64,000 nucleotides of DNA. Source: an uncultured Myxococcales bacterium. GTDB taxonomy: Bacteria > Myxococcota_A > UBA9042 > DTJE01. The DNA lies in assembly GCA_903936705.1 (NCBI GenBank), contig CAIZWN010000044.1:124001-188000 (forward strand), in the 5' to 3' direction. The position numbers and the translations under genes were made by a program. The first letter of the stretch is position 1, and every line of letters begins with the position of its first letter. Of this stretch, positions 33,719-42,636 are shown one piece after another. The notes below the pieces were generated by a model. The model made no database searches and was not told the DNA's origin. It worked only from the letters and a program-made list of their open reading frames with translations.

Positions 33719-34068
33719 GTCTCGTCCTCCGGTGACTTTCCGGCCCCGGCACGACTGCAGGTGCAGCCGCCCTCGCGACTAATCCTGGAGTCGCCACCAT
33801 CGCATCTTCGCTCGCAATCTTCTGAACTTCTTCATTATGCCTAACGGGTCAGTTGCGGGCCATCTAGGTTGTACGGCTCATCAACTACGAAGCCACTTCG
33901 ACGGCCGGTCATCCCCCAGGCCGACTCCGGCACATAAACAGCCGAGACCCTGGTTCCATCGGTCCAATTGTTGGGAAATTCTCAACTTACGCTTTCTCGC
34001 GAACGCAGTTGTCCATCAATCGGTTATTGCCGCTGGCGAAAATGGGCTGACGGGGCGGGAACCGGGGC
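33719..34068. other. 350-bp intergenic region
   Basis: No gene seen on either strand. It contains a near-palindrome of 17 bases at 33970-33986 (GTTGGGAA..TTCTCAAC, one mismatch), which could be an operator or a weak terminator of the TRAP operon that ends at 34069. Confidence 0.5.
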
Positions 34069-35343
34069 CTACTTGCCCAGGAACTCAAGAAGGCCGAGGG
34101 AGAGCCAGGGAACGTAAGTGATCAAAAGCAGCGAGGCGATCATCACGAGGCCGAAAGGCAGCGCGATGCGGTACATCTTGGTCATCGGCTGGTTGAAGGC
34201 CAGCGACGAAACGACCAGGTCCATGCCGGCTGGCGGAAGCAGGTAGGCGGTCTGCATGTTCGCGATGAAGATGATCGCCAGGTGGACAGGGTCGATCCCG
34301 ACTTCCCGGGCCACCGGCATGATCAGGGGTACCACGACGAACGTGGCCGAGAAGATGTCCAGGATACTGCCGACCATCAGCAGGAACACGTTCAGGGCCA
34401 GCAGGAAGGTCCACTTGCTGGTGAAGTAGGTCTGGGCTACCTCGAAGATCTTCATGGGAACTTCGGCGTCCACCAGATAGTTGGTCAGGCCCAGCGCGCA
34501 ACTGAGGATCAGCAGGATGGCGCCGACCAGGGTCATGCTCTTCCGGATGACCCGGGGCATGTCACGGACCAACTGGAGATCCTTGTAGACATAGACCTCG
34601 ACGATCAGCAGGTAGAACGCCGTGATGGCCGCGACCTCGGCCACGGTCACGATGCCGCCGAAGATGCCCACGAAGATGATCACGGGGACCAGCAGTTCCC
34701 ACTTGGTTTCGCGCACGGCGCCCAGGAACTCGCGGGCGTTGAACGCGGTGCGCTTGGCGCCCGAGCGCCAGGACACGACGCCGCCGAAGATGGACAGGGC
34801 CAGGATCGTCACCACGCCCGGCAGCAGGCCGGCGATGAACAGTTTGTCGATGTCGACCTTCGACTGCATGCCGTAGACCAGCAGCGGCAGCGACGGCGGG
34901 AACAGCAGGCCCATGGAGCCCGCCGTGGTGGCGAGGCCGTACGCGAACTTTTTCGGGTACCCCTCGGCGGTCAGGACCGGCAGGAACAGGCCGCCCAGCG
35001 CGATGATGGTGACGCCCGACGCGCCGCTGAACGTCGTGAAGAACGTGCAAGCGCCGATGACGGCCAGCACCAGGCCGCCCGGCAGCCAGCCCAGGCCGGC
35101 ACGGGCCAAGCGGGCTATGCGCCCCGCGGTGCCCGATTCCGCCATCAGGAAGCCTGCAAACGTGAACAGCGGAATGGTCAGCATGAATGGATTCGCGGCC
35201 AGTCGATACATTTCGACGGCCACCGACTGGGTGTCGATGCCCGCGAAGGCGAACAGGACGATGGCGGCGCTGCCCACGATGGTGAACAGCGGCGTGCCCA
35301 GAAGTGCCAGCAGGACCAGGACGATCGCGACTGCAATACCCAT
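34069..35343 (-). CDS. dctM: TRAP transporter large permease
   Basis: 424 residues, about twelve membrane helices; the ion-coupled transport subunit of a tripartite ATP-independent periplasmic transporter. Typical DctM stretches: FTFAGFLMAESGTAGRIARL, TFSGASGVTIIALGGLFLPVL, TTAGSMGLLFPPSLPLLVYG and ANMQTAYLLPPAGMDLVVS. The ATG at 35343 shares one base with the DctQ stop (TGATG), with GGAGGAGG upstream. Substrate cannot be read from the sequence; TatT-linked systems are suspected to carry hydrophobic ligands. Confidence 0.93.
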   Translation of the reverse strand: MGIAVAIVLVLLALLGTPLFTIVGSAAIVLFAFAGIDTQSVAVEMYRLAANPFMLTIPLFTFAGFLMAESGTAGRIARLARAGLGWLPGGLVLAVIGACTFFTTFSGASGVTIIALGGLFLPVLTAEGYPKKFAYGLATTAGSMGLLFPPSLPLLVYGMQSKVDIDKLFIAGLLPGVVTILALSIFGGVVSWRSGAKRTAFNAREFLGAVRETKWELLVPVIIFVGIFGGIVTVAEVAAITAFYLLIVEVYVYKDLQLVRDMPRVIRKSMTLVGAILLILSCALGLTNYLVDAEVPMKIFEVAQTYFTSKWTFLLALNVFLLMVGSILDIFSATFVVVPLIMPVAREVGIDPVHLAIIFIANMQTAYLLPPAGMDLVVSSLAFNQPMTKMYRIALPFGLVMIASLLLITYVPWLSLGLLEFLGK

Positions 35344-36413
35344 CAGGCTACCTCCTCCTGGCTGCGCTGGAGTTCTTCCTTCCACGCCAGCAGTTCCGGC
35401 GTCTTGTTGCCGGCCCACAGCGCGATCTCGAAGACCGCGTCCATCAGGAAGTGCCACATCAGGAGGCCGAAACCCACAGGGATGATGACGATGCCGACCC
35501 AGCCCGGGATCGAACCGTAAAACACAGTGCCGCTGGCCGTTTCACTGGCCATGAACTTCAGGGCTGCGTTGGCCAGGAAAAAACAGGCTGTGGCCGCGAC
35601 GAGGTCCAGCAGTATCTGGAGACGCTCGCGGAACGCCTTGGGGAGCAGACGGCTGAGGGCGTCGATCTTGATGTGCTTGCGCTTGCCGGCAGCGATGGCG
35701 GCGCCGAAGAACCCGACCCACAGCAGGAGGTGCAGGGTGACCTTGTCGGTCCACGCCAGGTTCAGGGACTTGAGCACCTTGAGGAATGCCGAGTCCTGCG
35801 GAATGTTGTTGATGAAGGAGGCGCTGGACGGCGCCGGAGTCGGGGCGGCTGCCACTTGGGCAGCGGCCGTGGCCACCGCCGGCGCAGGAGGCGTGGGCTG
35901 ATCCTCGTCGAGGTCGCCCGTGGATGGAGCCGCGGCAGGCGCTGCGGCGACCTTTGCCGGAGCTGCGGGTTCGTCATCCAGATCGCCGGCCGAGGGAGCC
36001 GCGGCAGGGGCTGCGGCAGCGACGTTTGCCGGAGCCGCGGGTTCGTCGTCCAGATCACCGGCCGAGGGGGCCTCAGCAGGCGCTGCGGCAGCGACCTTCA
36101 CCGGTGCTGCTGGTTCGTCGTCCAAATCGCCGGCCGAGGGAGCTGCCGCAGGCGCTGCGGCAACCGGGTCCGTGCCGACACTGGCCGCTGCAGGGGCAGC
36201 CGACGCGGGCTTGGCGGCCTTCGCGTTTACGACGGCCGGGGCCATGGTGGATTCGCTCATCTCGGAGGCCTGCAACTTCAGGACGAAGGGGGCCAGCAGG
36301 TTCCGGTACGCCACCGAGTAGAGTGTCAGCGACAACATGGCCACCAGTGAGGCGACCAGGAAGAAGGATTCCACCTTCCCGACCCACCTTTCCAAAATGA
36401 GGAGTGCCTTCAC
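35343..36413 (-). CDS. dctQ: TRAP transporter small permease with a 130-residue repetitive insertion
   Basis: 356 residues, about twice the usual DctQ length; GTG start. The first membrane helix (about 17-43) and the last three (about 227-245, 268-290, 305-325: LHLLLWVGFFGAAIAAGKRKHIKIDAL, FRERLQILLDLVAATACFFL) match DctQ, with the usual K-R-K-H-I-x-I-D motif. Between helices one and two, residues about 65-197 are Ala/Pro-rich with four near-identical 23-24-residue repeats around APSAGDLDDEPAAP. This would be a long flexible acidic loop, extracytoplasmic by the family's topology. The insertion keeps the frame and is not seen in standard DctQ. Confidence 0.88.
   Translation of the reverse strand: MKALLILERWVGKVESFFLVASLVAMLSLTLYSVAYRNLLAPFVLKLQASEMSESTMAPAVVNAKAAKPASAAPAAASVGTDPVAAAPAAAPSAGDLDDEPAAPVKVAAAAPAEAPSAGDLDDEPAAPANVAAAAPAAAPSAGDLDDEPAAPAKVAAAPAAAPSTGDLDEDQPTPPAPAVATAAAQVAAAPTPAPSSASFINNIPQDSAFLKVLKSLNLAWTDKVTLHLLLWVGFFGAAIAAGKRKHIKIDALSRLLPKAFRERLQILLDLVAATACFFLANAALKFMASETASGTVFYGSIPGWVGIVIIPVGFGLLMWHFLMDAVFEIALWAGNKTPELLAWKEELQRSQEEVA
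35897..36158. repeat. Tandem repeats (about 70-bp units) within dctQ
   Basis: Four units of 69-72 bases encode the APS(A/T)GDLDD repeats; cores lie 24, 24 and 23 codons apart. Such DNA is prone to slip, so copy number probably varies among relatives. Confidence 0.8.
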
Positions 36414-36473
36414 GTCAATCCATCCTGCGAGAGAGGAGAACGAGGAGACCTGGGCATCGAGGCCCGAAGGCCA

Positions 36474-37487
36474 CTACTGTCCGGCGCGGACCTTGTCACG
36501 AACCGATTCCACTTCCTTCAGCAGCGCGGCGTCGAAGACCTGGCCCGCCAGGACCTGCCGCACGCGGGTGGAGATCTCCTGGAAGCGGGCCAACTGGTCG
36601 GCGGCCACATCGACGAACTGCATGCCCTGCTTCTTCAACTGGACCGAGGATTCCTTGTTCTTCTTCTGGATTTCGGCGTTCAGCGCGATGTGGTGTTTCT
36701 TGGCGATCTCCATGACCTTGATCTGGTCGGCGGGCGCGACCTGGTCCCAGGCCGTCTTGGAAACCACGGTCGCGCCGATGCCAATGCCGATAACCAGCTT
36801 GGTGGCATAGGACACGTACTTGTCCCACTGCACGGCAATGAGGCCCTGTGTGGAGTTGTAGACGCCGTTGATCATGCCGCGCTGCAAACCGGGAAGAACA
36901 TCGGGCAGCGACAGGGGGACCTGGGCGATGCCGGCGGTCTCGAAGAAGGCCTTGCTGATGGGCTCGTCTTCCCAGCCCCACATCTTGACGTCCTTGAAGC
37001 CCGCCAGGTCGTTGACCGGGGTCTTCGTGAAGACGTAGGTGTAGCCGAGGTCGGACCAGCCGAGGATGACGAAGCCCTTCTTGTTCATCATGGCCTGGAG
37101 CTTGTCCTGGAGACGATCACGGACCTTCGACATCTCGTCGTAGTCCTTGAACAGCATGGGCAGTTGCATGACCAGCATGCCGGGCTCGATCATCTGGAGG
37201 CCGACGCCCGTGAGGCCGGAGGCCTGGAGCTGGCCGGCGCGCATCTTGCGAACCATGTCCTTTTCGTCGCCCGAGACCATGCCCGGGAAGAACTTGAAGG
37301 TCACGTTCCCGCCGGTTGCCAGCTCGACTTCCTTGTTCATCGCGCTGTAGGCGTTCATCCAGACCGAGTCCTTGGGGGCAACGGTCGCCAGCTTGATGAC
37401 CACGGGTTCGGCGGACGCCGGAAGGGAAACCATGACCAACGCACACAGCAGCACCGCGGATAGGATCCTGTTACAGCAGACCATCAT
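36474..37487 (-). CDS. dctP: TRAP transporter substrate-binding protein (DctP family)
   Basis: 337 residues with a cleavable signal peptide (ILSAVLLCALVMVSLPASA). The mature part begins EPVVIKLATVAPKDSVW and shows the DctP pattern: GGNVTFKFFPGMVSGDEKDMVRKMRAGQLQ, GWSDLGYTYVFTK, and FKDVKMWGWEDEPI, where the usual conserved K-x-R-V region is changed. The ATG pair at 37487/37484 follows GGAGGAGG and overlaps the end of the TatT gene by 17 bases. It feeds the DctQM permease. Confidence 0.93.
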   Translation of the reverse strand: MMVCCNRILSAVLLCALVMVSLPASAEPVVIKLATVAPKDSVWMNAYSAMNKEVELATGGNVTFKFFPGMVSGDEKDMVRKMRAGQLQASGLTGVGLQMIEPGMLVMQLPMLFKDYDEMSKVRDRLQDKLQAMMNKKGFVILGWSDLGYTYVFTKTPVNDLAGFKDVKMWGWEDEPISKAFFETAGIAQVPLSLPDVLPGLQRGMINGVYNSTQGLIAVQWDKYVSYATKLVIGIGIGATVVSKTAWDQVAPADQIKVMEIAKKHHIALNAEIQKKNKESSVQLKKQGMQFVDVAADQLARFQEISTRVRQVLAGQVFDAALLKEVESVRDKVRAGQ

Positions 37488-38505
37488 TGACCTCCTCCAA
37501 GTCGATTTTCGCCGGAGCCTGCGTTGCACACCCTTGACCGTCCTCGAACAGCGAGGCGGCACGTCCAATCCAGCGGGACGCCCACCGCCGACTGACGTTG
37601 TTCATCATCTGCTGCTCGAGCAGGAGGTCCGACGGCGCGTCGATGACCTCCTGGAGGAGACGGCAGTAAAGAGCCCGATCCTGGGCCTGCAGCGCGTAGT
37701 AGCGCGCCCAGTTGAACTTCGCTATCAGGAATTTCCCGTCACTAGCCTGCACGCCCCGCTCGAAGTAGGTGTTGCCGCGCGGGAGGTCGCCGCCAAACAG
37801 GGCCCCTCGGCTGTAGACCGAACCGGCGATGATCATCGGCAGACCGTGGTAATACAGCGGGTCCAGTTCGATGATGCGGTTGATGAGGGCCTCGATCCGC
37901 GGCAGGTCAGAAATCCGCGCTGGATTCGACTGGTCCAGGTTGACCTGGCCTACCCAACTGAAGGTGTACCAGAAGAGCCCCGGCACGTCCTTCTTGACGA
38001 ACTTCGCCAGCAGCTCCTTCATCTGGTCCGGCGTGCCGGTTTCAAGGATCTTGCGGACCTCAAAGGACGGCGTGTCCTTCGTGCGGTTCAACTGGGCTGT
38101 GTAGTTCTGGGCGCGGAGGTACAGGGCCGAGGCCCGGGTCTTCAGCTGTGCGACCTTCTTTGCATCGCCCGCCGCGTCGGCCAGATCGATGTCGTCCTCG
38201 ATCACCAGGTAGGTGTACGCGGCGAAGCCCTCGCCCGCCATGTACAGCATGTCCAGGTTGCCAGGGTTGGCCGCCATCATCACCTCGACGGTCTTCAGGT
38301 TTCCCGGAAAACTGTCGCGAACCATCTCGAAATCGGGTTCCTCGTTGATGGCCCTGGAACCCTCCAGAAGGACTGCCCCCGTCATGTCCAGGGCATACCT
38401 CTTGATAGCGCCGCAGCCCGACGCCATCAACAGGAACACTGCCGTTGAAAGATGCACTGCATTTCGCAGCCCAGATGTACCGCCGCGAAACATGTTCCAC
38501 CTCAT
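37471..38505 (-). CDS. tatT: TRAP-associated TPR lipoprotein (TatT family)
   Basis: 344 residues. Signal peptide with lipobox MASGCGA (Cys31), then an all-helical TPR-like body matching TatT (SRAINEEPDFEMVRDSFPGNLK, LLAANPGNLDMLYMAGEG-type helices, FFERGVQ-like AYFERGVQASDG). In Treponema pallidum TatT (Tp0956) forms a complex with the binding protein TatP and has a tunnel for hydrophobic ligands. Here it precedes DctP, DctQ and DctM in one operon, the TPAT arrangement. Promoter at 38534-38562. GAGG seven bases before the ATG. Confidence 0.88.
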   Translation of the reverse strand: MRWNMFRGGTSGLRNAVHLSTAVFLLMASGCGAIKRYALDMTGAVLLEGSRAINEEPDFEMVRDSFPGNLKTVEVMMAANPGNLDMLYMAGEGFAAYTYLVIEDDIDLADAAGDAKKVAQLKTRASALYLRAQNYTAQLNRTKDTPSFEVRKILETGTPDQMKELLAKFVKKDVPGLFWYTFSWVGQVNLDQSNPARISDLPRIEALINRIIELDPLYYHGLPMIIAGSVYSRGALFGGDLPRGNTYFERGVQASDGKFLIAKFNWARYYALQAQDRALYCRLLQEVIDAPSDLLLEQQMMNNVSRRWASRWIGRAASLFEDGQGCATQAPAKIDLEEVNDGLL

Positions 38506-38533
38506 CGTCCGACCTCAACACGGGACGGGGGAC

Positions 38534-38562
38534 AGGCTATCCAGCAACCGGGCGCCTGTCAA
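38534..38562 (-). promoter_or_regulatory. Predicted promoter of the TatT-TRAP operon
   Basis: On the minus strand a perfect TTGACA (38562-38557), 17-base spacer and TAGCCT (38539-38534). Start near 38527, about 22 bases before the tatT ATG. Confidence 0.5.
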
Positions 38563-38637
38563 TCGAAGATCTGGAGACTTTTCCGGTTCGGACAACGGGG
38601 TATGACATGGCCAACGAGAAAGGATCTCCAGACAGTT

Positions 38638-40689
38638 TCACGACACGTCATAGCGGGCAAAACGCAGCGAGAAAGTTGCCCGGCCCTGCGACGATGATCG
38701 CAGTTCCGTTGCGTAGCCGAACATGCGCTCGATCGGAGCGGTGGCCATTATCACCTTGACCGGTCCGCGGTCCTCCATCGCTTCGATCACCCCACGACGG
38801 GCCTGGATTCCACCCAGCACCTCGCCCATCGATTCGGACGGGCATGTGACCTCGATTACTCCAATCGGCTCCAGGCGTGCCGGGGCCGCTGCCGCGCACG
38901 CCTCCTTGACCGCGTTCATCGCGGCGATCTTCAGGGATGTCTCGTCAATCAAGAAACCCTCACGCGTCTCGACACCGAGGATGCATGCCTGGACATCGGT
39001 AAGTGTCAGGCCGTGCAGGACGCCACCCTTCAGAGCATCAAGAACGCCCGTGCGCGCCGCCTCAAGAAGACTGGCGTGCAACGGAATTCCAACGGCCACG
39101 GCACAGGTCGATCCAACGCCCCGCGCGGCCGGTTCGACCCGCAGAAATAGTCTGGCAAAGACCCTGGTTTCATCGTGTTCGATCTCGCAAATACCGGAGG
39201 CTTCGGCAGTGCGCCCAACCGTCTCGGCATAGACGACCTCGGGACGCCCCACGCGAACAGGCACGCCGAAATCGCGCCGGATCCTGTCGGCCACGACGTC
39301 CAGGTGCAACTCGCCCATTCCGGACATGACAGTCTGGCCGGTATCGGGATCCTCGCGAAAGCGGAAGGTCGGGTCCTCGTCTGCGATGCGGCGCAAGGTC
39401 GTATCCAGGCGCTCGCGGTCTGCCTGGGACTCGGTCTCGATGGCGATGCTGATTACCGGCTCGTAGGAACCGATCGACTCCAGCACGATCGGATGTGCCG
39501 GGGCGCACACGGTTTCGCCGGTGCTGGTCAACTTCAGGCCCAGGACGCCGACGATGTTTCCGGCGCCTACCTCCTCCAGCCGCCGCCTGTCCTTGGCGTG
39601 CATAAGGAAGATTCTGCTGATCTTTTCGGTCAGTTTTCGCCCTGGGTTGTATGCATCGGACTTCTCGTCGATGCGCCCCGAGTAGATTCGCAGATACGTC
39701 AAACGACGGCCCTCGTCCGCAATCTGGACCTTGTAGACCAGCGCACACAACGGGCCATTGGGGTCGTGCGCCATCTCGACCGACTCGCCGGTCCTGGGGT
39801 CCACGCCACGGACCGGGGGAAGGTCCAGGGGCGACGGCAAATATCGCACAACGGCGTCCAGCACCGGGGGGACCCCCTTGTTGCGCAGGGCTGAACCGCA
39901 CAGCACAGGAACGACCTTGCCGTCGATACAGGCGCGACGAACCGCGGCCTCCAGTTCGACTGGCCCAACCTCCACGCCGTTCAGGTACAGATCTGCGACG
40001 GCCTCATCAAAGTCGGCGATTCCCGCAACAAGGTCGTCGCGAGCCTGACGGGCCTCCATCTCGATTTCGGGGGGAACGCCATCATCGACCTGGGTGTCGC
40101 GCGGGTCATCGCCGTTCCAGCGCAGAGTCTTCCAGCCGACCAGGTCGACGGCCCCATGAAAGGCCGATTCGACGCCGACCGGAAACTGGATTGCCAGGAT
40201 CCTCTGGGTAAATCGCTCGCGCATCGACTTCATGGACATCTCGAAGTCGGCGCCAACCCGGTCCATCTTGTTGATGAAGGCCAAACGCGGCACGCCGTAC
40301 TTGTCTGCCTGGCGCCATACCGTCTCGGACTGGGGTTCGACACCACTGACGCCGTCGAAGACGACAACTGCGCCATCCAGCACCCGCAACGAACGTTCCA
40401 CCTCGACGGTGAAATCAACGTGCCCAGGGGTATCGACAAGGTGCATCTCGCAGCCGTCCCACTCGAACGAAGTAACGGCGCTGGTGATGGTGATGCCGCG
40501 TTCCTGTTCCTGGACCATATAGTCCATGACGGCCTCGCCGTCGTGAACCTCGCCCATCTTGTGTGTCCTTCCGGTCGTGAACAGCAGCCGCTCGGTCAAC
40601 GTGGTTTTACCTGCGTCGATGTGAGCGATGATGCCGATGTTGCGAATGCGCCGCATCGACTTCAGCGTTGTTCGGTCGCGTTCACCCAT
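38638..40689 (-). CDS. Elongation factor G paralogue
   Basis: 683-residue translational GTPase. G1 AHIDAGKTTLTERLLF, G3 DTPGHVDF and G4 NKMDR are intact, followed by domains II-V. Domain IV differs from housekeeping EF-G: the loop that enters the decoding site lacks the usual YHDVDSSE-like sequence and reads EGFLIDETSLKI. It stands alone rather than in a str operon with rpsL and tufA, so it is probably the second EF-G (EF-G2/spdEFG-like) with a specialised or backup role in translocation or recycling. Divergent from the PHP-domain lipoprotein, with a predicted promoter at 40722-40751. Confidence 0.9.
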   Translation of the reverse strand: MGERDRTTLKSMRRIRNIGIIAHIDAGKTTLTERLLFTTGRTHKMGEVHDGEAVMDYMVQEQERGITITSAVTSFEWDGCEMHLVDTPGHVDFTVEVERSLRVLDGAVVVFDGVSGVEPQSETVWRQADKYGVPRLAFINKMDRVGADFEMSMKSMRERFTQRILAIQFPVGVESAFHGAVDLVGWKTLRWNGDDPRDTQVDDGVPPEIEMEARQARDDLVAGIADFDEAVADLYLNGVEVGPVELEAAVRRACIDGKVVPVLCGSALRNKGVPPVLDAVVRYLPSPLDLPPVRGVDPRTGESVEMAHDPNGPLCALVYKVQIADEGRRLTYLRIYSGRIDEKSDAYNPGRKLTEKISRIFLMHAKDRRRLEEVGAGNIVGVLGLKLTSTGETVCAPAHPIVLESIGSYEPVISIAIETESQADRERLDTTLRRIADEDPTFRFREDPDTGQTVMSGMGELHLDVVADRIRRDFGVPVRVGRPEVVYAETVGRTAEASGICEIEHDETRVFARLFLRVEPAARGVGSTCAVAVGIPLHASLLEAARTGVLDALKGGVLHGLTLTDVQACILGVETREGFLIDETSLKIAAMNAVKEACAAAAPARLEPIGVIEVTCPSESMGEVLGGIQARRGVIEAMEDRGPVKVIMATAPIERMFGYATELRSSSQGRATFSLRFARYDVS

Positions 40690-40721
40690 ATCGCCACAAG
40701 CTCCCAGGAAAAAGCGGTGCG

Positions 40722-40751
40722 ATCATGCCACGGGCAGCTTTGCGATGACAA
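40722..40751 (-). promoter_or_regulatory. Predicted promoter of the EF-G paralogue
   Basis: TTGTCA (40751-40746), 18-base spacer and CATGAT (40727-40722) on the minus strand; start near 40715, about 26 bases before the ATG. Confidence 0.4.
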
Positions 40752-40843
40752 CGTCCTCTTTCAACCTCCGAACCGTATTCATGGCCTGCCCTTCGGACCT
40801 TGCCAGTACCGCATGCGGCCGATGTGCCCAGCGATCTCCGTGG

Positions 40844-40872
40844 TTGATCGAAAACCGCTGATAGACCATAAT
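40844..40872 (+). promoter_or_regulatory. Predicted promoter of the PHP-domain lipoprotein
   Basis: TTGATC at 40844-40849, 17-base spacer, CATAAT at 40867-40872. Start near 40879 and a 20-base leader to the ATG at 40900. Confidence 0.5.
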
Positions 40873-40899
40873 CTTCGCGGTTTTCCCGGGAGTATCCAG

Positions 40900-42606
40900 A
40901 TGCGTTTCAATTCATTGTGGCTGGTTCTGGCTGTTCTAGCCGTTGCCGGGTGCGGTTCGTCTGGAAGCGATTCGGACGTGCGTGACCTTGGCAATACGCC
41001 TGACGTGCCAAGCGACGTGACAGATATTTTCGACGCTATCGATGTGTCGCCGGACCCCACGCCGCCCGACGCGCCGGCGCCGGACGTGACGGCCGAGCTG
41101 CCAACGACATCTGATCTGCCTGACGATTCGGTTGGGGACCTGGCGACCGACCCTGGATGGGAGACCGTCTCGCCTCCGGTTCCGTTCGGACAGGAGAATC
41201 GCGGCTACAAGATGCTGCGCGGCATCGTGCATCTTCATTCGAACCTGTCCCACGACGGGTGTTATCCCCAGCACGAGGAAGTTGACGCGTCCCTGCTGGT
41301 CGACTGCGAGACGGAACATCGCGCCGCGCCTTGCCTCAGCGGGATCGATTTCCTGATGCAGTCCGACCATCCATCAAACGTTCGCGATGCCACTTTCGAG
41401 GAGGCATTGCATTTCCGTTCCGGCGAGGGCGACACCCTGCTGAACGATTCCAAGGGGAACCTGACCGCAAACCTGGTGCAGTGCCCCAAGGGAAGCCTGG
41501 TCCCGTCGTTCATGTATTTCGTCGGCACGGAAGGATCCAAGCAGATGCCCATCGGCATGTCGGCGCCCATTCCTGCAGAGGTCTGGAACACCTCGTACGG
41601 TGACTCGACGCCCTTGGAGGCGACCCAGGCCGCGATCGCCAAGTTGCACGAGATCGGCGGATACGCCTTCGTGGCGCACCCGGAAGAGGACGATCTGACG
41701 GTCGAACGCATCAAGGCGGCGCCGCTGGACGGCATCGAGATCTTCAACTTCCACCCGATGCTGATGGATGCCCTGACCTCGAACATCACCCAGTTCATCC
41801 GTATGGACGCCTTCATGACCCCCGGAAGGGCGAACCCGGATCCCGACCTGGCGATACTGCTGCTGCTGAAGCCGGTTGCAAACGATCCACTCAAGTTCGA
41901 CCAGGCAGCCCCGTTCATCAGGCTGACCGGATTCGGGGCGACCGATATTCATCGCAACGTGGAAGTCCCATCCCTGTGCACGGACCTTGAATCGTGCGGC
42001 GACAACTGGGGCGAAACGTTCCCGAACTTTGCGCAGCTTCTGGTGACCGGAGGACCTCCGGTCCTCGCTGACGGACAGCGAATGGACGGATTCAAGCGCG
42101 CTTTCAGATGGATGTCGAACCACACGCTGGTGGCTACTGAAAAGGCCGCCGAAGTTGACGAGGTCAGGATGTCGATCGGGACTGGCCGCTCGTTCATGGC
42201 CTTCGACGTGCTTGGTTCCCCGGCCGGTTTCGACTTCTTTGCCGTTGCGGACGGGAACACGGTCGAAATGGGGCGCGAGATCAAGGGCGCAACGTCGGTT
42301 GATTTGTATATTCGCTCACCTGCCCTGGAGTTGCCCGCATGGGGACTCCCCGGCGTTGACCAGCAGGCTTGCGCGAACAGTCTGGTCCGCACCAAGGTCT
42401 ACCATGCGACATCGACCGGTTCCGAACTGGTGCTGGACCAGCCGGGACAGGGGCGCGAGTTCAAGCTGGCTGGCGCCGCGGCAGGAGCGTACCGGGTCGA
42501 GGTCTGGGTCACGCCCACACACGTGAAGCCAGCCCTGAACGGCATCGAAGAGATCGCCGATATCGAGGTGCCGTACCTGTATTCGAACGCCATTTTCGTC
42601 CGATAG
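40900..42606 (+). CDS. Surface lipoprotein with PHP-type metal-dependent hydrolase domain
   Basis: 568 residues. The ATG at 40900 begins a signal peptide with lipobox VAGC (Cys18); the in-frame upstream ATG lies in unrelated sequence. An Asp/Pro/Thr-rich linker (about 24-88) is followed by a PHP-like domain: GIVHLHSNLSHDG (His111, His113, His118), MQSDHPSN (Asp156, His157), GYAFVAHPEE (His260) and GFGATDIHRN (Asp/His near 345). These match the four metal motifs of PHP phosphoesterases. Probably a cell-surface phosphatase or related hydrolase; substrate unknown. Followed 30 bases later by a DedA gene. Confidence 0.82.
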   Translation: MRFNSLWLVLAVLAVAGCGSSGSDSDVRDLGNTPDVPSDVTDIFDAIDVSPDPTPPDAPAPDVTAELPTTSDLPDDSVGDLATDPGWETVSPPVPFGQENRGYKMLRGIVHLHSNLSHDGCYPQHEEVDASLLVDCETEHRAAPCLSGIDFLMQSDHPSNVRDATFEEALHFRSGEGDTLLNDSKGNLTANLVQCPKGSLVPSFMYFVGTEGSKQMPIGMSAPIPAEVWNTSYGDSTPLEATQAAIAKLHEIGGYAFVAHPEEDDLTVERIKAAPLDGIEIFNFHPMLMDALTSNITQFIRMDAFMTPGRANPDPDLAILLLLKPVANDPLKFDQAAPFIRLTGFGATDIHRNVEVPSLCTDLESCGDNWGETFPNFAQLLVTGGPPVLADGQRMDGFKRAFRWMSNHTLVATEKAAEVDEVRMSIGTGRSFMAFDVLGSPAGFDFFAVADGNTVEMGREIKGATSVDLYIRSPALELPAWGLPGVDQQACANSLVRTKVYHATSTGSELVLDQPGQGREFKLAGAAAGAYRVEVWVTPTHVKPALNGIEEIADIEVPYLYSNAIFVR

Positions 42607-42636
42607 GCTTTCACTTTCGAAACAACTGGAGGCGTC

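Noticed and set aside
33839-33845. GCCTAAC, the core of an integron attC site
   Set aside because: No matching GTTRRRY partner at the right distance and no inner L-box pairing; a chance seven-base match.
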